From assembly GCF_904842695.1 (NCBI RefSeq), contig NZ_CAJGWQ010000001.1, positions 248,001 through 312,000 of the forward strand: a stretch of DNA of 64,000 bases. The letters are read 5' to 3'. The number at the start of each line of letters is the position of its first letter. Position 1 is the stretch's first letter. The notes beneath the pieces are model-generated. The model was not told where the DNA came from. It searched no databases and saw nothing but the letters and a program-made list of their open reading frames with translations. Positions 55,275 to 61,795 of the stretch are shown piece after piece. Source of the DNA: Gulosibacter hominis (GTDB taxonomy: Bacteria > Actinomycetota > Actinomycetes > Actinomycetales > Microbacteriaceae). Position numbers and translations under genes: made by a program.

Positions 55275-55302
55275 TTGTACGCCGCCAGAGCACCAGGTTT
55301 AA
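55274..55302 (-). promoter_or_regulatory. Promoter of hrcA-dnaJ
   Basis: On the minus strand TTAAAC (55297-55302), 17 bases, TACAAT (55274-55279), with the CIRCE-like operator directly downstream. A second TACAAT (55324-55329) on the plus strand may serve the divergent DUF4870 gene. Confidence 0.55.
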
Positions 55303-55403
55303 TGTTTCGCTGCCCGCGTAACCTACAATCGGCACCGCGTTGCTGACACCTTGCTCGTGTTAGCTGTGTGGATAACCGATACGCACGGGAAGGAATATTC
55401 CAA

Positions 55404-55859
55404 ATGACTTCGACCCCCGACCAGTCGCAACCCGGCGACGGCGCCCAACAGCACAATCCCTACGGCGCTGGCCAACAAAACAACGGCCAGCAGAACGCCT
55501 ACGGCGCTGGCCAGCAACAGCAGCCACCGGCCATGAACCCCAATACCTCGCTCATGTGGGGCCACCTGTTGAATATCGTCTCGGTTATTGGCCCACTCGT
55601 GTACTGGCTCGCAACGCGTGAACAGAGCGAGGCACACGATCGCGAGGGTAAAGAGGCGCTCAACTGGGGCATCACCGTGGCAATCGCATCAATCGCCTGC
55701 AGCCTGCTTTACATCATCCCCTTTATTGGCGGGGTAATCGGCGGCACCCTCATGGGCGCGGTTGGGCTTGTGAACCTTATCTTCGCGATTTACGCGGCCG
55801 TTGAAACCAGTCACAAGGGCGGCTACCGCTACCCGTTCACGCTCAACCTCGTGAAGTAA
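55404..55859 (+). CDS. DUF4870 family membrane protein
   Basis: A 151-residue protein of the DUF4870 (Tic20-like) family: a Gln/Asn/Gly/Tyr-rich N-terminus of about 50 residues with the repeated unit YGAGQQ, then helices near 55-72, 90-112 and 113-140 with the conserved EALNWGIT and the KGGYRYPFTL C-terminus. Function of the family is unknown to me. ATG at 55404 follows GGAAGG. It is the only plus-strand gene between hrcA and hemW. Confidence 0.88.
   Translation: MTSTPDQSQPGDGAQQHNPYGAGQQNNGQQNAYGAGQQQQPPAMNPNTSLMWGHLLNIVSVIGPLVYWLATREQSEAHDREGKEALNWGITVAIASIACSLLYIIPFIGGVIGGTLMGAVGLVNLIFAIYAAVETSHKGGYRYPFTLNLVK
55459..55513 (+). repeat. Tandem-like 16-base repeat in the DUF4870 gene
   Basis: CCTACGGCGCTGGCCA at 55459-55474 and again at 55498-55513 (39 bases apart, in frame, 13 codons), encoding YGAGQ units in the flexible N-terminus. 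Confidence 0.8.
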
Positions 55860-55872
55860 GCCACCGGCCCAA

Positions 55873-57081
55873 CTAGGTGAGCGCCCGCGCCACCACATCC
55901 GCGAGCAGCCGGCCACGCAGCGTCAGCACGATCCGCCCCCGCATCGCCGCTGTCGCATCCACCAGCTGATCGGCGATGAGCTCGGCCACCCGCGAGCGGT
56001 CGGGCAGCTCGGCAACCGGCAGCCCCTCGGCCAATCGTGTGCGCAGCAGCACCCGCTCAAGCTGGCGCGCATCGGCATCGAGCACCTCGCGGCCGTGCGC
56101 GGGTGAAACACCGGCAGCGAGCCGGTCACCATAGGCGGCGGGGTGCTTCACATTCCAAAAGCGCACGCCGGCAATGTGGCTGTGCGCACCGGGGCCGAAC
56201 CCCCACCAGTCGGTGTCGTGCCAGTACGCCAGATTGTGGCGCGAGGGGTGCTCACCGGCAAGCGACCAATTGGAAATTTCGTACCAGCTAAACCCTGCCG
56301 CTTGCAGCCGGGTGTCTGCGAGCTCATACATTTCGGCCTGCAGATCGTCATCAACCGGTGGCAGCTCTCCCCTGCGGATACGCCGCTCGAGTGCCGTACC
56401 GGGCTCAACAATCAGCGCATAGGCAGAAATATGGGTCGGTTCCAGGGCGATTGCGGCCTCGAGCGAACGCTCCCAATCGGCAAGCGTTTCGCCTGGGGCG
56501 CCGTAAATCAGGTCGACCGAGGTTTCGAGCCCGGCAGCTTTTGCGGCGGCAACCACCTCGGGTACCCGCTCGGGTGTGTGGGTGCGATCAAGCGTGGCGA
56601 GCACGCTCGGAACCGCCGACTGCATCCCAAAACTCACCCGGGTAACCCCACCGGCACGCAGTGCGGCAAGTTTTTCCGCATCCACGGTGTCGGGGTTTGC
56701 CTCAACGGTAATTTCCGCATCCGCAACAATGCCGAAGGTGTCGCGCAGCGCGGCCAGCACCGTGACAAGATCATCGGCCGCGAGAAGCGTCGGTGTGCCG
56801 CCGCCAAAAAACACCGTCGATAGTGGCTCGTGATGTCCCACGCGGTCGAGTACCGACCGCGCCAGGGCGATCTCACGCAGCACCGAGTCAGCGTAGTTAC
56901 TGCGACTCACCGAGCCGAGTTCATCAGCGGTGTAGGTGTTGAAATCGCAATATCCGCAGCGCACCCGACAAAACGGGATGTGCACATACGCACCAAATTG
57001 CCGCCCCGGCGCCATCTCATCAAGCGGTAGCGCACCGTCAGCGGGTACCGGTTCGCCAAGCGGCAGCGCGCTAGGGGGCAA
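55873..57081 (-). CDS. hemW: Radical SAM protein HemW (coproporphyrinogen oxidase-like)
   Basis: 402 residues; the radical SAM triad is C38-x3-C42-x2-C45 in HIPFCRVRCGYCDF, followed by FFGGGTPT and the HemN-type C-terminal domain. HemW members are thought to be heme chaperones, not coproporphyrinogen dehydrogenases; the extra cysteine of true HemN (CxxxCxxCxC) is absent, so HemW is the better name. The start appears to be TTG at 57081, overlapping thyX by 11 bases. Confidence 0.9.
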   Translation of the reverse strand: MPPSALPLGEPVPADGALPLDEMAPGRQFGAYVHIPFCRVRCGYCDFNTYTADELGSVSRSNYADSVLREIALARSVLDRVGHHEPLSTVFFGGGTPTLLAADDLVTVLAALRDTFGIVADAEITVEANPDTVDAEKLAALRAGGVTRVSFGMQSAVPSVLATLDRTHTPERVPEVVAAAKAAGLETSVDLIYGAPGETLADWERSLEAAIALEPTHISAYALIVEPGTALERRIRRGELPPVDDDLQAEMYELADTRLQAAGFSWYEISNWSLAGEHPSRHNLAYWHDTDWWGFGPGAHSHIAGVRFWNVKHPAAYGDRLAAGVSPAHGREVLDADARQLERVLLRTRLAEGLPVAELPDRSRVAELIADQLVDATAAMRGRIVLTLRGRLLADVVARALT

Positions 57082-57808
57082 CTCGACCGTTCTTGTCGAA
57101 AGCAGCGGCCGTTGCCGGCATCAGCTCGCGCCAGAATGCCTCCATCTTTTCGGCCACCATTTCGATTTCGCGCTGCGGGAATGACGGAAACGCTGAGTCT
57201 TCACGTTTGGTGCGCAGCGAGAGAAAATTCATCAGCGAACGCGCGTTCATCGTGACGTACATGCTCGAATAAATATTCACCGGCAGCACCGACCGGGCCA
57301 CCTCGCGAGCAACCCCCGCTGCGAGCATCCGCTGGTACGACTCATAGGCGCGAGTCGACGAGTCGCGAATCTCGTTTTCGACCAGCTCGTGCTGTTCGGG
57401 AGTGCCAGGGAAAAACTCATATTTGCCGGGGCGGCCCTCCTGCACGAGCATGCGTTCGCGGTTCGGTACATAAAACACCGGACGCAGCTGCCGATAGCGG
57501 CCCGATTCTTCGTTGTAGCTGGCCATCCGGTGCCGCTGAAATTCGCGGAACACAAAAATCGGTGCCGAAACGTAAAACGTCATTGAGTTGTGTTCAAACG
57601 GAGTGCCGTGACGGTCGCGCATCAAAAAATTGATGAGACCGAGGTCACGTTTGGCGAGTTCTGTTGATTCGGATGCTGCCGCATCCGTCTCGAGGGTCTG
57701 CTCGCCCACCGTCGAAACGCGCGCCGAATACAGCACATCGGTGTCGCTTGCCTGCGCACGCACCAGTTCGACAGTTACATCATCACGGAATTCAATCGCG
57801 TCACTCAC
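57071..57808 (-). CDS. thyX: FAD-dependent thymidylate synthase
   Basis: Makes dTMP from dUMP with methylene-THF and FADH2. 245 residues; the ThyX signature is RHRMASYNEESGRY, and the RHGTPFEHNS segment is also typical. GTG start at 57808 lies 6 bases from a TAGGCT -10 box, so it may be leaderless. dapB next to it is in the same order in many actinobacteria. Confidence 0.95.
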   Translation of the reverse strand: MSDAIEFRDDVTVELVRAQASDTDVLYSARVSTVGEQTLETDAAASESTELAKRDLGLINFLMRDRHGTPFEHNSMTFYVSAPIFVFREFQRHRMASYNEESGRYRQLRPVFYVPNRERMLVQEGRPGKYEFFPGTPEQHELVENEIRDSSTRAYESYQRMLAAGVAREVARSVLPVNIYSSMYVTMNARSLMNFLSLRTKREDSAFPSFPQREIEMVAEKMEAFWRELMPATAAAFDKNGRVAP

Positions 57809-57814
57809 GCCGAC

Positions 57815-57820
57815 AGCCTA
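57815..57820 (-). promoter_or_regulatory. -10 box of thyX overlapping the upstream stop codon
   Basis: TAGGCT on the minus strand; its TAG is the stop codon of the TPR gene (57818-57820). Six bases to the thyX GTG. Confidence 0.45.
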
Positions 57821-58285
57821 CCCTGCCTGGTTGCGCTCGGCACGCTCGAAACCGATCGCCTGCCGCATCGCGGCGCGGGCACGGTTCGTGTCACCGGCAG
57901 CACGGTAGGCGAGCGAAAGACGCGCCCAGGCGGCCCACGATTCGGGGGCAGCCTCCACCTCGGTCTTCCAGCGCTCAAAATCGGCATCGGCAGCTTCGCG
58001 CACCACGCGCCCGCTTGGCCGCTTCGGCAGGTTATCTTCGGGCAACGCATCCGCTTCGGCCAGCTGCTGCAAGAGGTGATTTCCTTGCACCGCAAACATC
58101 AGATCGCGCACCACAAGCACCGCACCGAACAGCGGAAAAATGATCAGCGCCGCACCCATAGCAATCGCGATGAGATCGCCCGATGCAATGAGCCCCCAGG
58201 CAATTCCGACAACAACGACCAGATAGATGACCGTGAGTAGTGTGACAAATAGCACACCCCACATCGCCGGTGGCCACCGCTTCAT
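57818..58285 (-). CDS. Membrane protein with TPR-like C-terminus
   Basis: A 155-residue protein with two N-terminal membrane helices (about residues 10-32 and 38-62) and a cytosolic helical part with a TPR-like repeat (AAWARLSLAYRAAGDTNRA). I do not know its function. Its ATG overlaps the dapB stop (ATGA) and it ends 9 bases before thyX, so it probably belongs to the dapB transcript. Confidence 0.75.
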   Translation of the reverse strand: MKRWPPAMWGVLFVTLLTVIYLVVVVGIAWGLIASGDLIAIAMGAALIIFPLFGAVLVVRDLMFAVQGNHLLQQLAEADALPEDNLPKRPSGRVVREAADADFERWKTEVEAAPESWAAWARLSLAYRAAGDTNRARAAMRQAIGFERAERNQAG

Positions 58286-59031
58286 TGGGCGCCACTCCCC
58301 CGCGCATCGCTGTCATCCAGCCCCAGCAGCTGCTCAAGCCCGACGGTAACGCCTCGAGCCGTCGCCGCGGCCTGCAAGGCCAGCAGGATGCCGTGGGCAT
58401 ACGCCTCGGACGAAAGGGTTTCGTAGCGGATTTCGAGCGTCTCGCCCACGCCGCCAAAAATCACGCGCTGATCGGCAACCACTCCCTGCAGCCGCAGCGA
58501 ATGAATCGGAACCCCGGCAACCGCTTCACCGCGGGCCCGCTGCTCGACAAACGGCGGCTCTAGCGGTGCCTGCCGCGCAGCCGCAATGGCCTCGGCGGTG
58601 CGCACCGCGGTGCCCGAGGGCGAATCAATTTTGCCGTCGTGATGCGACTCAATGATTTCCACCGACTCGAATAGTTTCGCCGCCATGGTCGCGAGCTTGG
58701 TGCCGAGCACCGACCCAATCGAAAAATTCGGCACGACAATAACGCCGCGATCTTCGGGAAGCGTCGATTCGAGTTCGGCAATGCGGCCGCTATTCCAGCC
58801 ACTTGTGCCGATGACGACATTGCTGCCGTGTTGCACGGCAAAATCAACCACTCGGCGAGAGACCTCGTAGTTTGTGACATCGATCACCACATCGGCGCCG
58901 AGCATCTCATCGAGCTCGCTCGAGCTGTCGAGCTGCGAGTGCAGCGTAAACTCATCCGACTGTGCAACAAGGTTGCTGATCAGCCGCCCCATTCGCCCAG
59001 TGGCACCGGTAATGGCAATTGAAATCGTCAT
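58282..59031 (-). CDS. dapB: 4-hydroxy-tetrahydrodipicolinate reductase
   Basis: NAD(P)H-dependent step in the lysine and meso-diaminopimelate pathway, so needed for peptidoglycan in most bacteria. 249 residues: nucleotide motif AITGATGRMG, the GTSGWN segment and the substrate motif ESHHDGKIDSPSGTA with catalytic His/Lys. The ATG lies 6 bases after TAGGCT (GGAGCC lies between, so a binding site GGAG at short spacing is the alternative reading). Confidence 0.95.
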   Translation of the reverse strand: MTISIAITGATGRMGRLISNLVAQSDEFTLHSQLDSSSELDEMLGADVVIDVTNYEVSRRVVDFAVQHGSNVVIGTSGWNSGRIAELESTLPEDRGVIVVPNFSIGSVLGTKLATMAAKLFESVEIIESHHDGKIDSPSGTAVRTAEAIAAARQAPLEPPFVEQRARGEAVAGVPIHSLRLQGVVADQRVIFGGVGETLEIRYETLSSEAYAHGILLALQAAATARGVTVGLEQLLGLDDSDARGSGAQ

Positions 59032-59037
59032 GGCTCC

Positions 59038-59043
59038 AGCCTA
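59038..59043 (-). promoter_or_regulatory. -10 box of dapB (leaderless candidate)
   Basis: TAGGCT on the minus strand, then 6 bases and the ATG at 59031. Confidence 0.45.
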
Positions 59044-59107
59044 GGTCGTCGCCGCTCACTGCACGCTGCGGTAAAAAACATCCACTGTGCGCGACAACCA
59101 GCTAAAC

Positions 59108-59707
59108 CTAAATCGCCGGGAACCACGACCGCCCGGTTCGCTCCGCCGGCGCAAGATGCGACACATCCCCAAACAGCACGAGCTCGCTCGGCTTACCGGT
59201 GCGCAACCGGATCACGGTCAGGGCGCAATTGCCGGTACCCAGCGCGAGCCAGCGCCAGCGCGGAAGTTCGAGAGTGCGCCGCACAAACTCTCCGATCACG
59301 AAGTTGTGGGTAACGAGCAGTGTGTGCCGGTCTTCTCCCGAGCGGGTCAACCAGTTTTCGGCAGCATCGTGCATTTGCGCCTCACCGGCCTCGATCGCTT
59401 CTTCGCTCACCCCTGAAAAAAACGTCGCGTAGCCTTCGGGCGCGTCTTCACCCGATGAGGGGATGCAATCAAACAGCAGGTTTGACGGTTCGATAGCCGG
59501 CCCCTGCGTGTAGTTGTCGAGGATTGCCGCGGTCTCGACTGCACGCTCCAGCGGCGAGGTAAATGCCGCGTCAAACGGGACCTGCCGCAGCCGTGCCCCA
59601 AGGGCATGTGCCTGGCTCTGGCCCCGCGGTGAGAGCGGTCCCTCGTCAATACCGAACTCAGCGTTTTCTTGTTCGCCATGCCGAACGAGATACAGGTAGT
59701 GGCTCAT
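59108..59707 (-). CDS. Histidine phosphatase family protein
   Basis: Phosphoglycerate-mutase-fold phosphatase of 199 residues. The catalytic motif is LVRHGEQ near the N-terminus; the second His is in LLVTHNFVIG, and the acid/base Glu is in SPLERAVET. Substrate unknown; the sequence is not a glycolytic mutase. ATG at 59707 overlaps the M16 peptidase stop (ATGA). Confidence 0.9.
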   Translation of the reverse strand: MSHYLYLVRHGEQENAEFGIDEGPLSPRGQSQAHALGARLRQVPFDAAFTSPLERAVETAAILDNYTQGPAIEPSNLLFDCIPSSGEDAPEGYATFFSGVSEEAIEAGEAQMHDAAENWLTRSGEDRHTLLVTHNFVIGEFVRRTLELPRWRWLALGTGNCALTVIRLRTGKPSELVLFGDVSHLAPAERTGRSWFPAI

Positions 59708-61044
59708 AGTGCCTGCTCCAGACGCGTTGCCGCCGCCGCTGTCAGCGGACCGATTACCGATACCGTGCACAGGTTCGCCACCAGGTCTTGCGCGAGCGCC
59801 TGCACCTCATCGCGCGTCACCGCCTCTAATCTCGCCACGGCAACATCGAGGTCGGCAAATTCGCCCAGCACCGTTTCGGCACGACCGAGCCGATGCATCC
59901 TGGTGACATTCGATTCGAGTGCGAGCGCGCCGGCGCCTGCCCCCGACGACACCGCATCGGCGAGTTCGGTTTCGGTCACGCCCTCATCGGCAATGCGCTG
60001 CAGCTCGGCAACTGCCACGTCCACCGCCTCGGCGGCACGATCGGGGCGGCAGCCCACATAAACACCACCAATACCGGCATCGGTGTGACCGGCGCTGAAC
60101 GAGTGCACCGAATAAGCGAGCCCGCGCTTTTCCCGAACCTCTTGGAATAGCCGTGAAGCCATCCCGCCACCGAGTATGTGATGCAGCATTGCGTTCGCAT
60201 TGCGGCGCTCATCGGTTGCGTGGATGCTCGGCCCGGCGATCACAATATTGGTCTGTTCGAGTGCGCGATCAATATGTGTAAAACCACCGGCGGGCTGCAC
60301 GAGTGCCCCATTGCGTCGATCCACGGGCGGCTTTCCGGCGGCATCGGGCCAGCCGCCAGCTTCGAGCCCGGCGCTGAGAATTGCGAGGGCCTCATCATGA
60401 TCGACGCGCCCGGCGATCGCCACGACGAGTCGGTGCGGCTCGTAGTTGCGGCGGTAGAAGTCATAGACCTCGTCGCGATTCACCGCCGAAATCGACTCAA
60501 CGGTGCCAGCAATCGGGCGGCCCAGGGGATGCTCACCAAAGTGGGTTGCCCACGCCGCATTCCACAGCACATCGATGGGATCATCGTCGCTCATCGCGAT
60601 CTCTTCGAGAATCACCCCGCGCTCGGTGGCAAATTCGGCCGGGTCGAGCAGTGACGAAGTGATCATGTCAGCGAGCACGGTGAGCGCCATTGGCAAATCG
60701 TGGTCACGCACCCGGGCGTGATAGTAGGTCTGCTCGCGCGAAGTGGCCGCGTTGAAGTCGCCACCCACGCGCTCAAACTCGGTGGCCACATCGCGCGCGC
60801 TGCGGCTGGGAGTGCCCTTAAACAACAGATGTTCGAGAAAATGGCTCGAACCGTACTCGGCAGCCGATTCATCTCGAGAACCGAGCGGAACAAAAAAGCC
60901 GACCGTTGCCGAGGCGGCGCCGGGCACATCCTCGGTGATGAGCCGCAGTCCGTTCGGCAGCACGGTTCGTCGCAACCGTGCGCCACCGGCAACTTCGGCA
61001 TCAATTTCGGGCAGCGTGAGTGAAAGTTCAATGGGCGTAGTCAT
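59704..61044 (-). CDS. M16 family metallopeptidase
   Basis: Zinc peptidase of the pitrilysin/mitochondrial processing peptidase family, 446 residues, two M16 domains. The inverted zinc motif is H68-F-L-E71-H72 and the third ligand Glu lies about 75 residues on (RGVILEEIAMS). In actinobacteria it usually sits directly after pnp; here a PEBP gene lies between. A TAGGCT box is 14 bases before the ATG. Substrate unknown. Confidence 0.93.
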   Translation of the reverse strand: MTTPIELSLTLPEIDAEVAGGARLRRTVLPNGLRLITEDVPGAASATVGFFVPLGSRDESAAEYGSSHFLEHLLFKGTPSRSARDVATEFERVGGDFNAATSREQTYYHARVRDHDLPMALTVLADMITSSLLDPAEFATERGVILEEIAMSDDDPIDVLWNAAWATHFGEHPLGRPIAGTVESISAVNRDEVYDFYRRNYEPHRLVVAIAGRVDHDEALAILSAGLEAGGWPDAAGKPPVDRRNGALVQPAGGFTHIDRALEQTNIVIAGPSIHATDERRNANAMLHHILGGGMASRLFQEVREKRGLAYSVHSFSAGHTDAGIGGVYVGCRPDRAAEAVDVAVAELQRIADEGVTETELADAVSSGAGAGALALESNVTRMHRLGRAETVLGEFADLDVAVARLEAVTRDEVQALAQDLVANLCTVSVIGPLTAAAATRLEQAL

Positions 61045-61170
61045 GTTGATCGGCGAACAGCCTACCCGCCGCCTGTGACATCAGCCCCGAACTCCTCCAG
61101 GATTCGCAGATTCCCTCATGGCAACGTAAGTCTCAGGTATTACCGACCAATCGTGACTGCGAGGTATGAC

Positions 61171-61701
61171 GTGACTCTTCCCACCAATAACCCCTACGAA
61201 CAGCTCCCCGAGGTCGCCGCGCTGCAGGTATCAGCCGAGTTTACGGATGGTGACACGCTCCCGATGGCACATGTGGGCGCATCCCACGGTGGTGCCGAGC
61301 GCTCACCCGCTCTGCGCTGGCAGGCCGTGCCGGGAGCCAAAAGCTACACCGTCACCTGCTACGACCCCGACGCTCCCACCATGTCGGGTTTTTGGCATTG
61401 GGTGGTGTACAACCTGCCCGCCGACTGCCTCGACCTGCCCGAGAACGCCGGTAGTGGCGATCTGGCCGACCTTCCCGAGGGCTCAAGCCTCGGTTTCAAC
61501 GAGGCGCTCGGCCGCGAATACATCGGCGCCGCTCCCCCGGCGGGCCACGGGCCGCACCGCTATTTTTTTACGGTGCAGGCACTTGACTCGCGACTCGATC
61601 TGCCCGATGACCTGACCGCCGCTCGCGTGCACTTCATGCTGCGCGAGCACGTCATCGCTCGCGGTCACGTGATGGCGGTGTTTGAGCAGCCCGCCGAATA
61701 G
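61171..61701 (+). CDS. PEBP family protein (YbhB/YbcL)
   Basis: Phosphatidylethanolamine-binding-protein fold, 176 residues. The ligand pocket motifs are CYDPDAPTMSGFWHW and GPHRYFFTV. Bacterial members are small cytosolic proteins with unclear roles, sometimes affecting signalling or proteases. I chose the GTG at 61171, with GAGG 6 bases upstream; a GTG at 61153, near a TATTAC box, is the alternative. It is on the opposite strand to its neighbours and splits pnp from the M16 gene. Confidence 0.88.
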   Translation: MTLPTNNPYEQLPEVAALQVSAEFTDGDTLPMAHVGASHGGAERSPALRWQAVPGAKSYTVTCYDPDAPTMSGFWHWVVYNLPADCLDLPENAGSGDLADLPEGSSLGFNEALGREYIGAAPPAGHGPHRYFFTVQALDSRLDLPDDLTAARVHFMLREHVIARGHVMAVFEQPAE

Positions 61702-61717
61702 TTGCCGACCGCAAACG

Positions 61718-61756
61718 ACTGCTCCCCACCGATCAGCTTGATCAGTGGGGAGCAGT
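61718..61756. terminator. Two-way terminator between the PEBP gene and pnp
   Basis: Perfect 12-base stem ACTGCTCCCCAC / GTGGGGAGCAGT (61718-61729, 61745-61756) with a GATCA..TGATC inner pairing, between convergent genes. Confidence 0.85.
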
Positions 61757-61795
61757 TCAATTAGTGGCGGCTAGTGTTGAGCAAGCCGAGCCCGG

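Noticed and set aside
55873-57081. Calling the radical SAM protein a true oxygen-independent coproporphyrinogen dehydrogenase (HemN)
   Set aside because: The fourth cysteine of the HemN motif (CxxxCxxCxC) is missing; the sequence after C45 is DF.
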